In this document: piece after piece, positions 25,287 to 33,958 of the stretch | Position numbering within the stretch: position 1 is the stretch's first letter | How the letters are laid out: every line of letters starts with the position of its first letter | Assembly: GCA_964236535.1 (NCBI GenBank) | Contig: CAXSEF010000001.1 | Coordinates: 62,001 to 126,000, forward strand | Length of the DNA: 64,000 nt | Direction of reading: 5' to 3' | DNA from: CAXSEF01 sp964236535 | Lineage (GTDB): Bacteria > Pseudomonadota > Alphaproteobacteria > Acetobacterales > Acetobacteraceae | The notes under the pieces: model-generated | Told to the model about the DNA's origin: nothing | What the model saw: only the letters and a program-made list of their open reading frames with translations | Databases searched by the model: none | Made by a program: the position numbers and the translations under genes

Positions 25287-25440
25287 AAGCCAGGCCGGGC
25301 TCTGCCCGGACCCGCCAGGGCGCGCCGGCACACGTAGCGGCACCGCCCGAGGCGTCGTGCCGCAGGACTGAGATAGTGGTTTCCAAAGGCCTCGGGCCTT
25401 TGGTGGGTCCAGGGCAAAGCCCTGGCCTTTCTCCTGAGGG
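25287..25440 (+). repeat. dispersed hairpin repeat between nuoF and nuoG
   Basis: Module with GGGCTCTGCCCGGACCCGCC, a diverged centre, then CCAAAGGCCTCGGGCCTTTGG and CCAGGGCAAAGCCCTGG hairpins. It sits inside the nuo operon and ends ten bases before the nuoG start, so the last hairpin may lie over its leader. Confidence 0.75.
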
Positions 25441-25449
25441 TCCAGACCA

Positions 25450-27564
25450 ATGACCAGGCTCACGATCGACGGCACCGAGGTCGAGGTTCCCGCCGGCAGC
25501 TCGGTGCTGCAGGCCTGCGAGGCCGTCGGCCGCGAGATCCCGCGGTTCTGCTACCATGAGCTGCTGTCGGTCGCCGGCAACTGTCGGATGTGCCTGGTCG
25601 AGGTGGAAAAGGCGCCCAAGCCGGTTGCGTCGTGTTCCTATCCGGTTGCCGAGAACATGGTTGTCCACACCGACAGCGAGATGGTGCGCCGGGCGCGGCG
25701 CGGGGTGATGGAGTTCCTGCTCATCAACCACCCGCTGGACTGCCCGATCTGCGACCAGGGCGGCGAGTGCGACCTGCAGGACCAGGCCTACGGCTACGGC
25801 ATGGACCATTCCCGCTACGCCGAGAACAAGCGCGTGGTGAAGGACAAGTACCTCGGCCCGATCGTGAAGACGATCATGACCCGCTGCATCCAGTGCACCC
25901 GCTGCGTGCGCTTCGCCACCGAGGTGGCCGGCGTGCCGGAGCTGGGCGCCACGTCGCGCGGCGAGGGCATGGAGATCGGCACCTACGTGGAAAAGGCGCT
26001 GACCTCGGAGCTGTCCGGCAACCTCGTCGACATCTGCCCGGTGGGCGCGCTCACCTCCAAGCCGTACGCCTTCGTGGCCAGACCCTGGGAGCTGACCCAC
26101 GCCGACGGCGTCGACGCGCTCGACGCGGTGGGCTCGTCGATCCGCATCGACGCCCGCGGGCCGGAGGTGCTGCGCATCCTGCCGCGCACCAACGACGCGG
26201 TGAACGAGGAATGGCTCGGCGACAAGTCGCGCCACTCGATCGACGGGCTCAAGCGCCGCCGCCTCGATCGTCCCTGGGTGCGCCGCGACGGCACGCTGAA
26301 GCCTGCCGGCTGGGGCGAGGCGTTCGCGGCGATCGCCGCCCGCCTGCACGGCCTTGCCGGCGAGCGCATCGGCGCCATCGCCGGCGACCTGTGCGACGCC
26401 GAGAGCATGCTGGCGCTGCGCGACCTCATGCACGCGCTCGGCTCGTCCAACCTCGATTGCCGGCAGGACGGCGCGGCGCTCGATGCGAGCCGGCGCGAGT
26501 TCTACACCTTCAACACCACGATCGCCGGGATCGAGGAGGCCGACGCCATTCTCCTCGTCGGCACCAACCCGCGCCACGAGGCGCCGGTGCTCAACGCGCG
26601 CATCCGCAAGCGCTACCTTTCCGGCACCGGTGTCGCGATCGGCGCGATCGGCGCGCGCTGGGACCTGACCTACCCGGTCGCCTGGCTTGGCGACGGCCCG
26701 GGCGCGCTGGCGAACGTGCTCGACGCCTCGCAGCCTGACGGTGCCGGGGTATTCGCCAACGTGCTGCTCACCGCGAAGCGACCGATGATCATCGTGGGGC
26801 AGGCGGCCCTGGCGCGCCCCGACGGCGCGGCGATCCTTGCCGCCTGCTGGTCGCTCGCCGGTGCGATGGGGGCGCTGGAGCCGGACTGGCACGGCTTCAA
26901 CGTGCTGCACACTGCGGCCGGCCGGGTGGGCGGGCTCGACCTCGGCTTCCTGCCGGGCAGCAGCACCGGCCTCGCCGCGGCAGGCGCCGCCGGCCGCGAC
27001 CTCGCGGCGATGATGGGCGGCGGCGTCGACCTGCTGTGGCTGCTGGGTGCGGACGAGTTCGACACCGCGCGGATCGGGGCGGACACCTTCGTGGTCTACC
27101 AGGGCCACCACGGCGACCGCGGTGCCGCCCGCGCCGACGTCATCCTGCCCGGCGCCGCCTACGTCGAGAAGCCCGGCACCTGGGTCAACACCGAGGGCCG
27201 GGTGCAGCGCGGCCTGCGCTCGGTGTTCCCGCCCGGTGACGCCCGCGAGGACTGGCGCATCCTGCGCGCATTCAGCGAGGTGGCGGGCCACGCCCTGCCG
27301 TACGACGACATCGACGCGCTGCGCACCCGGCTTGCGGCGGTCAATCCGGTATTCGCCCGCGAGGGCCTGCCGCGGTTCGGCGCGGCGGAGCGCACCGGCC
27401 CGCATGCCGTATTGCCGGTGGGCGCGCAGCCGATCGGCACGGCGCCGTTCGTCCCCGCGATCGCCGACTACTACCAGACCAACCCGATCAGCCGCGCGAG
27501 CCCGACCATGGCCGAGTGCACCGAGACCCTGACCCGCCCGGCCCTCCGGCAGGCCGCGGAGTAG
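25450..27564 (+). CDS. nuoG: NADH-quinone oxidoreductase subunit G
   Basis: 704 residues. The N-terminal region carries a [2Fe-2S] ferredoxin domain (FCYHELLSVAGNCRMCLVE), the His-Cys cluster segment (HPLDCPICDQGGECDLQDQ), and a [4Fe-4S] set (MTRCIQCTRCVRF with VDICPVGAL). The remainder is a molybdopterin-oxidoreductase-like fold without cofactor, as expected. It carries electrons from NuoF towards NuoI. The next gene starts eight bases after its stop. Confidence 0.96.
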   Translation: MTRLTIDGTEVEVPAGSSVLQACEAVGREIPRFCYHELLSVAGNCRMCLVEVEKAPKPVASCSYPVAENMVVHTDSEMVRRARRGVMEFLLINHPLDCPICDQGGECDLQDQAYGYGMDHSRYAENKRVVKDKYLGPIVKTIMTRCIQCTRCVRFATEVAGVPELGATSRGEGMEIGTYVEKALTSELSGNLVDICPVGALTSKPYAFVARPWELTHADGVDALDAVGSSIRIDARGPEVLRILPRTNDAVNEEWLGDKSRHSIDGLKRRRLDRPWVRRDGTLKPAGWGEAFAAIAARLHGLAGERIGAIAGDLCDAESMLALRDLMHALGSSNLDCRQDGAALDASRREFYTFNTTIAGIEEADAILLVGTNPRHEAPVLNARIRKRYLSGTGVAIGAIGARWDLTYPVAWLGDGPGALANVLDASQPDGAGVFANVLLTAKRPMIIVGQAALARPDGAAILAACWSLAGAMGALEPDWHGFNVLHTAAGRVGGLDLGFLPGSSTGLAAAGAAGRDLAAMMGGGVDLLWLLGADEFDTARIGADTFVVYQGHHGDRGAARADVILPGAAYVEKPGTWVNTEGRVQRGLRSVFPPGDAREDWRILRAFSEVAGHALPYDDIDALRTRLAAVNPVFAREGLPRFGAAERTGPHAVLPVGAQPIGTAPFVPAIADYYQTNPISRASPTMAECTETLTRPALRQAAE

Positions 27565-27571
27565 ACCCGGC

Positions 27572-28582
27572 GTGGCGAACTTCTTCTATCACACCCTGCC
27601 CGGCCAGTTCGCGCTGACGCTGGCCGAGACAGTTGCCATCATGGTGCCGCTGATGGTCAGCGTCGCCTTCATGACCTACGCCGAGCGCAAGATCCTCGCC
27701 GGCATGCAGATGCGCAAGGGCCCGAACGTGGTCGGGCCGTTCGGGCTGTGGCAGCCGTTCGCCGACGCCATCAAGATGGTGATGAAGGAGACCGTCGTTC
27801 CCACCGGCGCCAACCGCGTGCTGTTCCTGCTCGCCCCGGTGCTGACCTTCGTCCTGGCGATGATCGCCTGGGCGGTGATCCCGCTGGGCGACGGCTGGGC
27901 GATCGCCAACATCAACGTGGGCGTGCTCTACCTGTTCGCGATCAGCTCGCTCGGCGTCTACGGCATCATCATCGCCGGCTGGGCCAGCAACTCCAAGTAC
28001 GCCTTCCTCGGCGCGTTGCGCTCGGCGGCGCAGATGGTCAGCTACGAGGTGTCCATCGGCCTGGTGATCGTCTGCGTGCTGCTGTGTGTGGGCAGCCTCA
28101 ACCTCAACGACATCGTCCGCGCGCAGTCCCGTGTGTGGTTCTGCATCCCGCTGCTGCCGATGTTCGTGGTGTTCTTCATCTCATCGCTGGCCGAGACCAA
28201 CCGTGCGCCGTTCGACCTTGCCGAGGGCGAGAGCGAGATCGTCGCCGGCTTCATGGTCGAATACAGCGCCATGTCGTTCGGCCTGTTCTTCCTCGGCGAA
28301 TACGCCAACATGTTCCTGATGAGCGCGATGACCTCGATCCTGTTCCTGGGCGGGTGGCAGGCGCCGCTGGGGCTCACCTTCGTGCCCGGGACGGTGTGGT
28401 TTTTGCTCAAGATCGCGTTCGTGATGTTCATGTTCGTCTGGGTGCGCGCCACGTTCCCGCGCTTCCGGTACGACCAGCTGATGCGGCTGGGCTGGAAGGT
28501 GTTCCTGCCGCTGTCGCTGTTCTGGCTCGTGCTGACCGCCAGCGTGCTGATGGCGATGGGGTGGCTGCCGGACGGGGCGTAG
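27572..28582 (+). CDS. nuoH: NADH-quinone oxidoreductase subunit H
   Basis: 336 residues from a GTG. About eight membrane helices. Conserved loops AERKILAGMQMRKGPN and AETNRAPFDLAEGESEIVAG are the family hallmarks; the latter lies by the quinone channel. This subunit anchors the peripheral arm to the membrane arm. A repeat region of about 200 bases follows. Confidence 0.96.
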   Translation: MANFFYHTLPGQFALTLAETVAIMVPLMVSVAFMTYAERKILAGMQMRKGPNVVGPFGLWQPFADAIKMVMKETVVPTGANRVLFLLAPVLTFVLAMIAWAVIPLGDGWAIANINVGVLYLFAISSLGVYGIIIAGWASNSKYAFLGALRSAAQMVSYEVSIGLVIVCVLLCVGSLNLNDIVRAQSRVWFCIPLLPMFVVFFISSLAETNRAPFDLAEGESEIVAGFMVEYSAMSFGLFFLGEYANMFLMSAMTSILFLGGWQAPLGLTFVPGTVWFLLKIAFVMFMFVWVRATFPRFRYDQLMRLGWKVFLPLSLFWLVLTASVLMAMGWLPDGA

Positions 28583-28790
28583 CAGGCAGGAAGGCCAGAG
28601 GCTCTGCCTCTGGACTCCGCTCAAGGCCAAGCCTTGAGAATCCTCATGAAAGAAGCTCGAAGCGCCAAGTTCCCGGGCGAGGCCTGAGAACAATGTCTAT
28701 CTGGGTAAATGGTTTCCAAAGGCCTCCGGCCTTTGGCGGGTCTGGGCAGAGCCCACCCTTGCTTGCCTGCGGCTTGCTTGCCGGACGGTG
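28583..28790 (+). repeat. dispersed hairpin repeat between nuoH and nuoI, expanded copy
   Basis: Starts right after the nuoH stop with GGCCAGAGGCTCTGCCTCTGG and CTCAAGGCCAAGCCTTGAG, has an enlarged centre of about 80 bases, and ends with CCAAAGGCCTCCGGCCTTTGG and GGGTCTGGGCAGAGCCC. The orientation relative to transcription is the same as in the copy upstream of dnaE. Confidence 0.85.
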
Positions 28791-28830
28791 CGGCGCGGTA
28801 TATCCCGCCCGCAGGACGTAGGGGTTGACG

Positions 28831-29319
28831 ATGGCGTTCCTGGATCGCACCGCGCGAAGCCTGCTGCTGGGCGAGCTGCTCGCCGGCATGGGGTTGACCT
28901 TCAGCTACCTGTTCAAGCCGAAGGTGACGATCAACTACCCGTTCGAGAAGAATCCGCTGAGCCCGCGCTTCAAGGGCGAGCACGCATTACGCCGCTACCC
29001 GAACGGCGAGGAGCGCTGCATCGCCTGCAAGCTGTGCGAGGCGGTGTGTCCGGCGCTGGCGATCACCATCGAGGCGGAGCCGCGCGAGGATGGCAGCAGG
29101 CGGACGACGCGCTACGACATCGACATGACCAAGTGCATCTACTGCGGGCTGTGCGAGGAGTCGTGCCCGGTCGACGCGATCGTCGAGGGGCCGAACCTCG
29201 AATTCGCCACCGAGACCCGCGAGGAGCTGCTCTACGACAAGACCAAGCTGCTCGCCAACGGCGACCGCTGGGAGGTCGAGCTGGCCAAGCGGCTCGAGCT
29301 CGACGCCCCGTATCGCTGA
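28831..29319 (+). CDS. nuoI: NADH-quinone oxidoreductase subunit I
   Basis: 162 residues from the ATG at 28831 (a TTG two codons earlier is less likely). Two [4Fe-4S] motifs, CIACKLCEAVCP and CIYCGLCEESCP, hold clusters N6a and N6b and hand electrons to NuoB. The short hydrophobic N-terminus (LGELLAGMGLTFSYLF) lies along the membrane. The length equals the family norm. Confidence 0.97.
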   Translation: MAFLDRTARSLLLGELLAGMGLTFSYLFKPKVTINYPFEKNPLSPRFKGEHALRRYPNGEERCIACKLCEAVCPALAITIEAEPREDGSRRTTRYDIDMTKCIYCGLCEESCPVDAIVEGPNLEFATETREELLYDKTKLLANGDRWEVELAKRLELDAPYR

Positions 29320-29349
29320 GATGACCCGCACGCCCGAGGACCCGCGCCG

Positions 29350-30093
29350 TTGATCGCCACGCTGTTCTGGTATGTTTTCGCGACGATCCTGGTACTGTCG
29401 GCTGCGGCGGTCGTCACCTCGCGCAATCCCGTCCACTCGGTGCTGTTCCTGATCCTCGCGTTCTTCAACGCGGCCGGGCTCTTCCTACTTGCCGGCGCCG
29501 AGTTCCTCGCCTTCATCCTGGTGATCGTCTACGTCGGCGCGGTGGCGGTGCTGTTCCTGTTCGTCGTGATGATGCTCGACGTGAACTTCACCGAGTTGCG
29601 CGAGGGCTTCCAGCGCTACACACCGGTCGGCGCCGCCGTCGGCGTCATCCTGCTGGTCGAGCTGGGGATATTCCTGCTCGGCTGGCAGATCTCGCCCAGC
29701 AACGCCGCACTCCGCCTGTCGGCGATGCCGGCGGGCGTGTCGAATACCGCGGCGATCGGCCGGGTGCTGTATACCGACTATGCGTTCCTGTTCCAGGTGA
29801 GCGGGCTGATCCTGCTGGTCGCGATGATCGGCGCCATCGTGCTTACCCTGCGCGAGCGCAACACGTCGCGCCACCAGGACATCGCCCGCCAGCAGGCCCG
29901 CGACCCCGCCACCACGCTGTCGATGGTCCGCGCGCCGATCGGCGAGGGCGTGGGCACGATCCTGCGCCCGCTGCCTGAACCCGAACGGCAGCGCCACCCG
30001 GCGATCCTCGCACCCCACGGCGACGCCCATGGCGACCACCCTACCCCGGAGGCCGTCGTCGCCGACCACGAGCGGCATGGAGGCCACACCTGA
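29350..30093 (+). CDS. nuoJ: NADH-quinone oxidoreductase subunit J with His-rich C-terminal tail
   Basis: 247 residues from a TTG; GAGGA lies nine bases upstream and no in-frame ATG or GTG fits better. Five membrane helices; ILVIVYVGAVAVLFLFVVMMLD is the conserved third-helix region. The last 60 residues after the membrane core are cytosolic and His/Pro-rich, ending HERHGGHT, with many histidines in the last 35 positions. NuoJ is part of the proton channel next to NuoK. The stop overlaps the nuoK start. Confidence 0.93.
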   Translation: MIATLFWYVFATILVLSAAAVVTSRNPVHSVLFLILAFFNAAGLFLLAGAEFLAFILVIVYVGAVAVLFLFVVMMLDVNFTELREGFQRYTPVGAAVGVILLVELGIFLLGWQISPSNAALRLSAMPAGVSNTAAIGRVLYTDYAFLFQVSGLILLVAMIGAIVLTLRERNTSRHQDIARQQARDPATTLSMVRAPIGEGVGTILRPLPEPERQRHPAILAPHGDAHGDHPTPEAVVADHERHGGHT

Positions 30094-30416
30094 TGCCTGG
30101 TGCCGTGATGACAGTGACGCTGGGCCACTATCTCGCGGTCGGCGCGATCCTGCTGGTGCTGGGCATATTCGGCATCTTCCTCAACCGGAAGAACGTCATC
30201 GTCATCCTGATGTCGATCGAGCTGATCCTGCTCGCGGTCAACATCAACCTGGTGGCGTTCTCCGCGGCGCTCGGCGACCTCGCCGGCCAGGTGTTCGCGA
30301 TGTTCGTGCTCACCGTCGCCGCCGCCGAGGCCGCGATCGGCCTGGCCATCGTCGTGACCTACTTCCGCAACCGCGGCTCGATCCAGGTCGAGGACGTGAA
30401 CCTGATGAAGGGCTGA
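30093..30416 (+). CDS. nuoK: NADH-quinone oxidoreductase subunit K
   Basis: 107 residues from the ATG overlapping the nuoJ stop (GGAGG nine bases before); an ATG at 30108 gives the common 102-residue form. Three membrane helices with the key glutamate in MSIELILLAVNINLVAF used for proton pumping. An antiporter-like small subunit related to MrpC. Confidence 0.95.
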   Translation: MPGAVMTVTLGHYLAVGAILLVLGIFGIFLNRKNVIVILMSIELILLAVNINLVAFSAALGDLAGQVFAMFVLTVAAAEAAIGLAIVVTYFRNRGSIQVEDVNLMKG

Positions 30417-30418
30417 GG

Positions 30419-32347
30419 ATGCTCTACGCGACCGCCGTGTTCGCCCCGCTGCTCGGCTCGCTGATCGCAGGGCTGCTCGGCCGCGCCATCGGCGACAGGG
30501 CGGCCCAGGCGGTCACTATCCTGCTGATGGGCGTGGCCGCGGCGTGCGGCACGTTGAACTGGGTCGGCTACGTCTGGGACGGCGGCGTTCCCGGCGCGCT
30601 GTCCATCGCCACCTGGATGGATGTCGGAACCTTCCAGGTCGGCTGGGACCTGCACCAGGACACCATGTCGATCTCCATGGTTGCCATGGTGACCGTCGTC
30701 GCCACGCTGGTGCACGTCTACAGCGTCGGCTACATGGGCCACGAGCAGCAGCCGACCTACCGGTTCTTCTCCTACCTCAGCCTGTTCAGCTTCGCGATGC
30801 TGGCGCTGGTCAGCGCGGACAACCTGCTGCAGCTGTTCTTCGGCTGGGAGGGCGTGGGCCTCGCGAGCTACCTGCTGATCGGCTACTGGTACGACCGGCC
30901 GTCGGCCAATGCGGCTGCGATCAAGGCGATGGTGGTCAACCGCGTCGGCGACCTGTCGTTCGCAGTCGGCATCGCGCTGGTGTTCCTGCTGTTCGGCGCC
31001 ATCGACTTCCCCACCATCTTCGCCCACGTGGCGGACCACATGGACGCCACCTACCGGGTGTTCGGCACCTCCTTCCGCGCCTACGAGGTGATCGGCGTGC
31101 TGCTGTTCATCGGCGCGATGGGCAAGTCGGCGCAGATCTTCCTGCACACCTGGCTGCCCGACGCGATGGAGGGCCCGACGCCGGTGTCCGCGCTGATCCA
31201 TGCCGCCACCATGGTCACCGCCGGGGTGTTCCTGGTCAGCCGCATGTCGCCGATCCTGGAGTTCGCGCCCGGCGCGCTGGAGATGGTCACCTTCGTCGGC
31301 GGCACGACCTGCTTCTTCGCGGCGACCGTCGCCGTGGTGCAGCCCGACATCAAGCGCGTGATCGCCTACAGCACCTGCTCGCAACTCGGCTACATGTTCA
31401 TGGCCGCCGGCGTCGGCGCGTTCCAGGCCTCGATGTTCCATCTGTTCACTCATGCCTTCTTCAAGGCGCTGCTGTTCCTCTGCGCCGGCTCGGTGATCCA
31501 CGCGATGCACGACGAGCAGGACATGTTCCGCATGGGCGGGCTGTGGCGGAAGATCCCGATCACCTACGTCTGCATGTGGGCCGGCAGCCTGGCGCTCGGC
31601 GGCATCTACCCGTTCGCCGGCTACTGGTCCAAGGACGCCATCCTGGAGAGCGCCTGGGCTGCCGACACCGGCGTCGGCCTGTACGCCTTCACGCTCGGCA
31701 CCATCGCCGCCTTTCTCACCGCGTTCTATTCCTGGCGCCTGCTCATCCTCACCTTCCACGGCGAGCCGTACGACCCCGAGAAGCGTGCGCGTGCCCATGA
31801 GAGCCCGGTCTGGATGTGGGGCCCGCTGGTGCTGCTCGCGGTCGGCGCGGTGTTCGCCGGGCTGCTGTTGAAGTCGTTGTTCATCGGCGAGGACCAGGGC
31901 TGGTTCTGGCGCGGCGCGATCTTCTCCGGCCCGAACAACCATGTCCTGCTGTCGGCCGAGCACGTCCCCACGCTGATCGCCCTGTTGCCCACCGTCATGG
32001 GGCTCGGCGGGATTGCGCTGGCCTACGCGATGTACATGGTCCGCCCCGCGCTGCCGACGCAGCTCGCCACGCGGTTGCGCCCGCTCTACCTGTTCCTGCT
32101 CAACAAGTGGTATTTCGACGAGCTGTACGACCGCAGCTTCGTCCGCCCGGCGAAGTGGCTGGCCCGCGAGCTGTGGCACGTCGGCGACGAGCGGATCATC
32201 GACGGCTTCCCCAACGGCCTGGCTCTGCTCACCACCAACGGCTCGCGCCAGGTCGTGCGCATCCAGACCGGGTCGATCGCGGTGTACGCCTTCACCATGC
32301 TGATCGGCCTCGTGGGCCTGGTCAGCATCTTCCTCCTGACGCGCTAG
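30419..32347 (+). CDS. nuoL: NADH-quinone oxidoreductase subunit L
   Basis: 642 residues, starting two bases after the nuoK stop. The largest antiporter-like pump subunit: FFGWEGVGLASYLLIGYWY, HTWLPDAMEGPTPVSALIHA and the loop KRVIAYSTCSQLGYMF are all present. The long lateral helix that braces the membrane arm corresponds to the C-terminal 130 residues. The stop is followed 12 bases later by nuoM. Confidence 0.97.
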   Translation: MLYATAVFAPLLGSLIAGLLGRAIGDRAAQAVTILLMGVAAACGTLNWVGYVWDGGVPGALSIATWMDVGTFQVGWDLHQDTMSISMVAMVTVVATLVHVYSVGYMGHEQQPTYRFFSYLSLFSFAMLALVSADNLLQLFFGWEGVGLASYLLIGYWYDRPSANAAAIKAMVVNRVGDLSFAVGIALVFLLFGAIDFPTIFAHVADHMDATYRVFGTSFRAYEVIGVLLFIGAMGKSAQIFLHTWLPDAMEGPTPVSALIHAATMVTAGVFLVSRMSPILEFAPGALEMVTFVGGTTCFFAATVAVVQPDIKRVIAYSTCSQLGYMFMAAGVGAFQASMFHLFTHAFFKALLFLCAGSVIHAMHDEQDMFRMGGLWRKIPITYVCMWAGSLALGGIYPFAGYWSKDAILESAWAADTGVGLYAFTLGTIAAFLTAFYSWRLLILTFHGEPYDPEKRARAHESPVWMWGPLVLLAVGAVFAGLLLKSLFIGEDQGWFWRGAIFSGPNNHVLLSAEHVPTLIALLPTVMGLGGIALAYAMYMVRPALPTQLATRLRPLYLFLLNKWYFDELYDRSFVRPAKWLARELWHVGDERIIDGFPNGLALLTTNGSRQVVRIQTGSIAVYAFTMLIGLVGLVSIFLLTR

Positions 32348-32359
32348 GCCGCCGTCCTC

Positions 32360-33958
32360 ATGAACGCCGCCAACGCCGCGGGCTTCCCGATCCTCTCCCT
32401 CATCACCTTCCTGCCGCTGCTCGGCTGCGGGTTCATCATGTCGGTGCGCGGCGCCCCGGAAGTCGTCGCCAGCAATGCCCGCTGGGCCGCGCTGTGGACC
32501 AGCCTCGTGGTGTTCGTGATCTCGCTGGTGCTGTGGGTCCGCTTCGATCCGTCGCAGCCCGGCTACCAGTTCGTCGAGCACGCCACCTGGCTGCCGGAGT
32601 TCCGCGTCGGCTACGGCATGGGCGTCGACGGCATCAGCGTGCTGCTTGTCCTGCTCTCGACCGCGCTCACGCCGATCTGCATTCTTGCCAGCTGGGAGTC
32701 CGTGCACTTCCGGGTCCGCGAGTACATGATCGCGTTCCTGGTGCTAGAGACCATGATGGTCGGCATGTTCTCGGCGACGGACTTCATCGTGTTCTACATG
32801 TTCTTCGAGGGCGTGCTGATCCCGATGTATCTCATCATCGGGGTCTGGGGCGGCACGCGGCGGGTCTATGCCTCGTTCAAGTTCTTCCTCTACACCTTCG
32901 CGGGGTCGGTGCTGATGCTGCTCGCCCTGCTGGCGATGTGGTTCACCGTCGGCACCACCGACATCCCGACGCTGCTCGCATACAGCTTCTCGCCGCGGAT
33001 GCAGACCTGGCTGTTCCTCGCCTTTCTTGCCTCCTTCGCGGTCAAGGTGCCGATGTGGCCGGTGCATACCTGGCTGCCCGATGCCCACGTCGAGGCGCCG
33101 ACCGCCGGTTCGGTCATCCTTGCCGGCGTGCTGCTCAAGATCGGCGCATACGGGTTCCTGCGCTTCTCCGTGCCGATGCTGCCGCATGCCGCGCAGCAGT
33201 TCGCGCCGCTGATGTTCGCGCTCGGCGTGATCGCGGTGATCTACACCTCGCTCGTCGCCTTTGCGCAGACCGACATGAAGAAGCTGATCGCCTACTCCTC
33301 GATTGCGCACATGGGGGTTGTCGTCATCGGCATCTTCACCTTCGACGTGCAGGGCATCGAGGGGGCGCTGTTCCTCATGCTCAGCCACGGCATCGTCTCG
33401 GCGGCGATGTTCCTCTGCGTCGGCGTCGTCTACGACCGGCTGCACACCCGCGAGATCGCCCGCTACGGCGGGCTTGCCGTCACCATGCCGCTGTATGCCG
33501 CGGTGTTCATGGTGTTCACCATGGGCAACATCGGCCTGCCCGGCACCTCCGGCTTCGTCGGCGAGTTCCTCGTGCTGGTCGGCGCCTTCCGGGTCAGTCT
33601 CTGGCTGGCTCTGCTCGGCAGCTTCGGCATGGTGCTCGGCGCGGTCTACGGCCTGTATCTGTATCGGCGCGTCATCTTCGGCCGCCTGACCCGCGACGAC
33701 CTGCGCGGACTGCTCGACCTGTCGCCGCGAGAGATCGGCATCTTCGCCCCGCTCGTGGTGCTCACCCTGTGGATGGGTGTCTATCCCAGCAGCTTCACGC
33801 AGTTCTTCGGCGCCAGCGTCGACTCGATGGTCGGGCACCACGAGGCGGCACTCGGGTTGCCGGGCACCGACCACCTCGCCCAGGCTGTCCCCGATATGGC
33901 GGCTGTCCCCGAACTGACGGCGATGCCTGCCACCCCGACGGCGGAGCCGGCCCGATGA
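32360..33958 (+). CDS. nuoM: NADH-quinone oxidoreductase subunit M
   Basis: 532 residues, about fourteen membrane helices. The antiporter-family motifs FYMFFEGVLIPMYLIIG, HTWLPDAHVEAPTAGSVILA and KKLIAYSSIAHMG are present. It is one of the three MrpD-like proton pumps in complex I. The last 30 residues are Pro/Ala-rich. The ATGA overlap couples it to nuoN. Confidence 0.97.
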   Translation: MNAANAAGFPILSLITFLPLLGCGFIMSVRGAPEVVASNARWAALWTSLVVFVISLVLWVRFDPSQPGYQFVEHATWLPEFRVGYGMGVDGISVLLVLLSTALTPICILASWESVHFRVREYMIAFLVLETMMVGMFSATDFIVFYMFFEGVLIPMYLIIGVWGGTRRVYASFKFFLYTFAGSVLMLLALLAMWFTVGTTDIPTLLAYSFSPRMQTWLFLAFLASFAVKVPMWPVHTWLPDAHVEAPTAGSVILAGVLLKIGAYGFLRFSVPMLPHAAQQFAPLMFALGVIAVIYTSLVAFAQTDMKKLIAYSSIAHMGVVVIGIFTFDVQGIEGALFLMLSHGIVSAAMFLCVGVVYDRLHTREIARYGGLAVTMPLYAAVFMVFTMGNIGLPGTSGFVGEFLVLVGAFRVSLWLALLGSFGMVLGAVYGLYLYRRVIFGRLTRDDLRGLLDLSPREIGIFAPLVVLTLWMGVYPSSFTQFFGASVDSMVGHHEAALGLPGTDHLAQAVPDMAAVPELTAMPATPTAEPAR

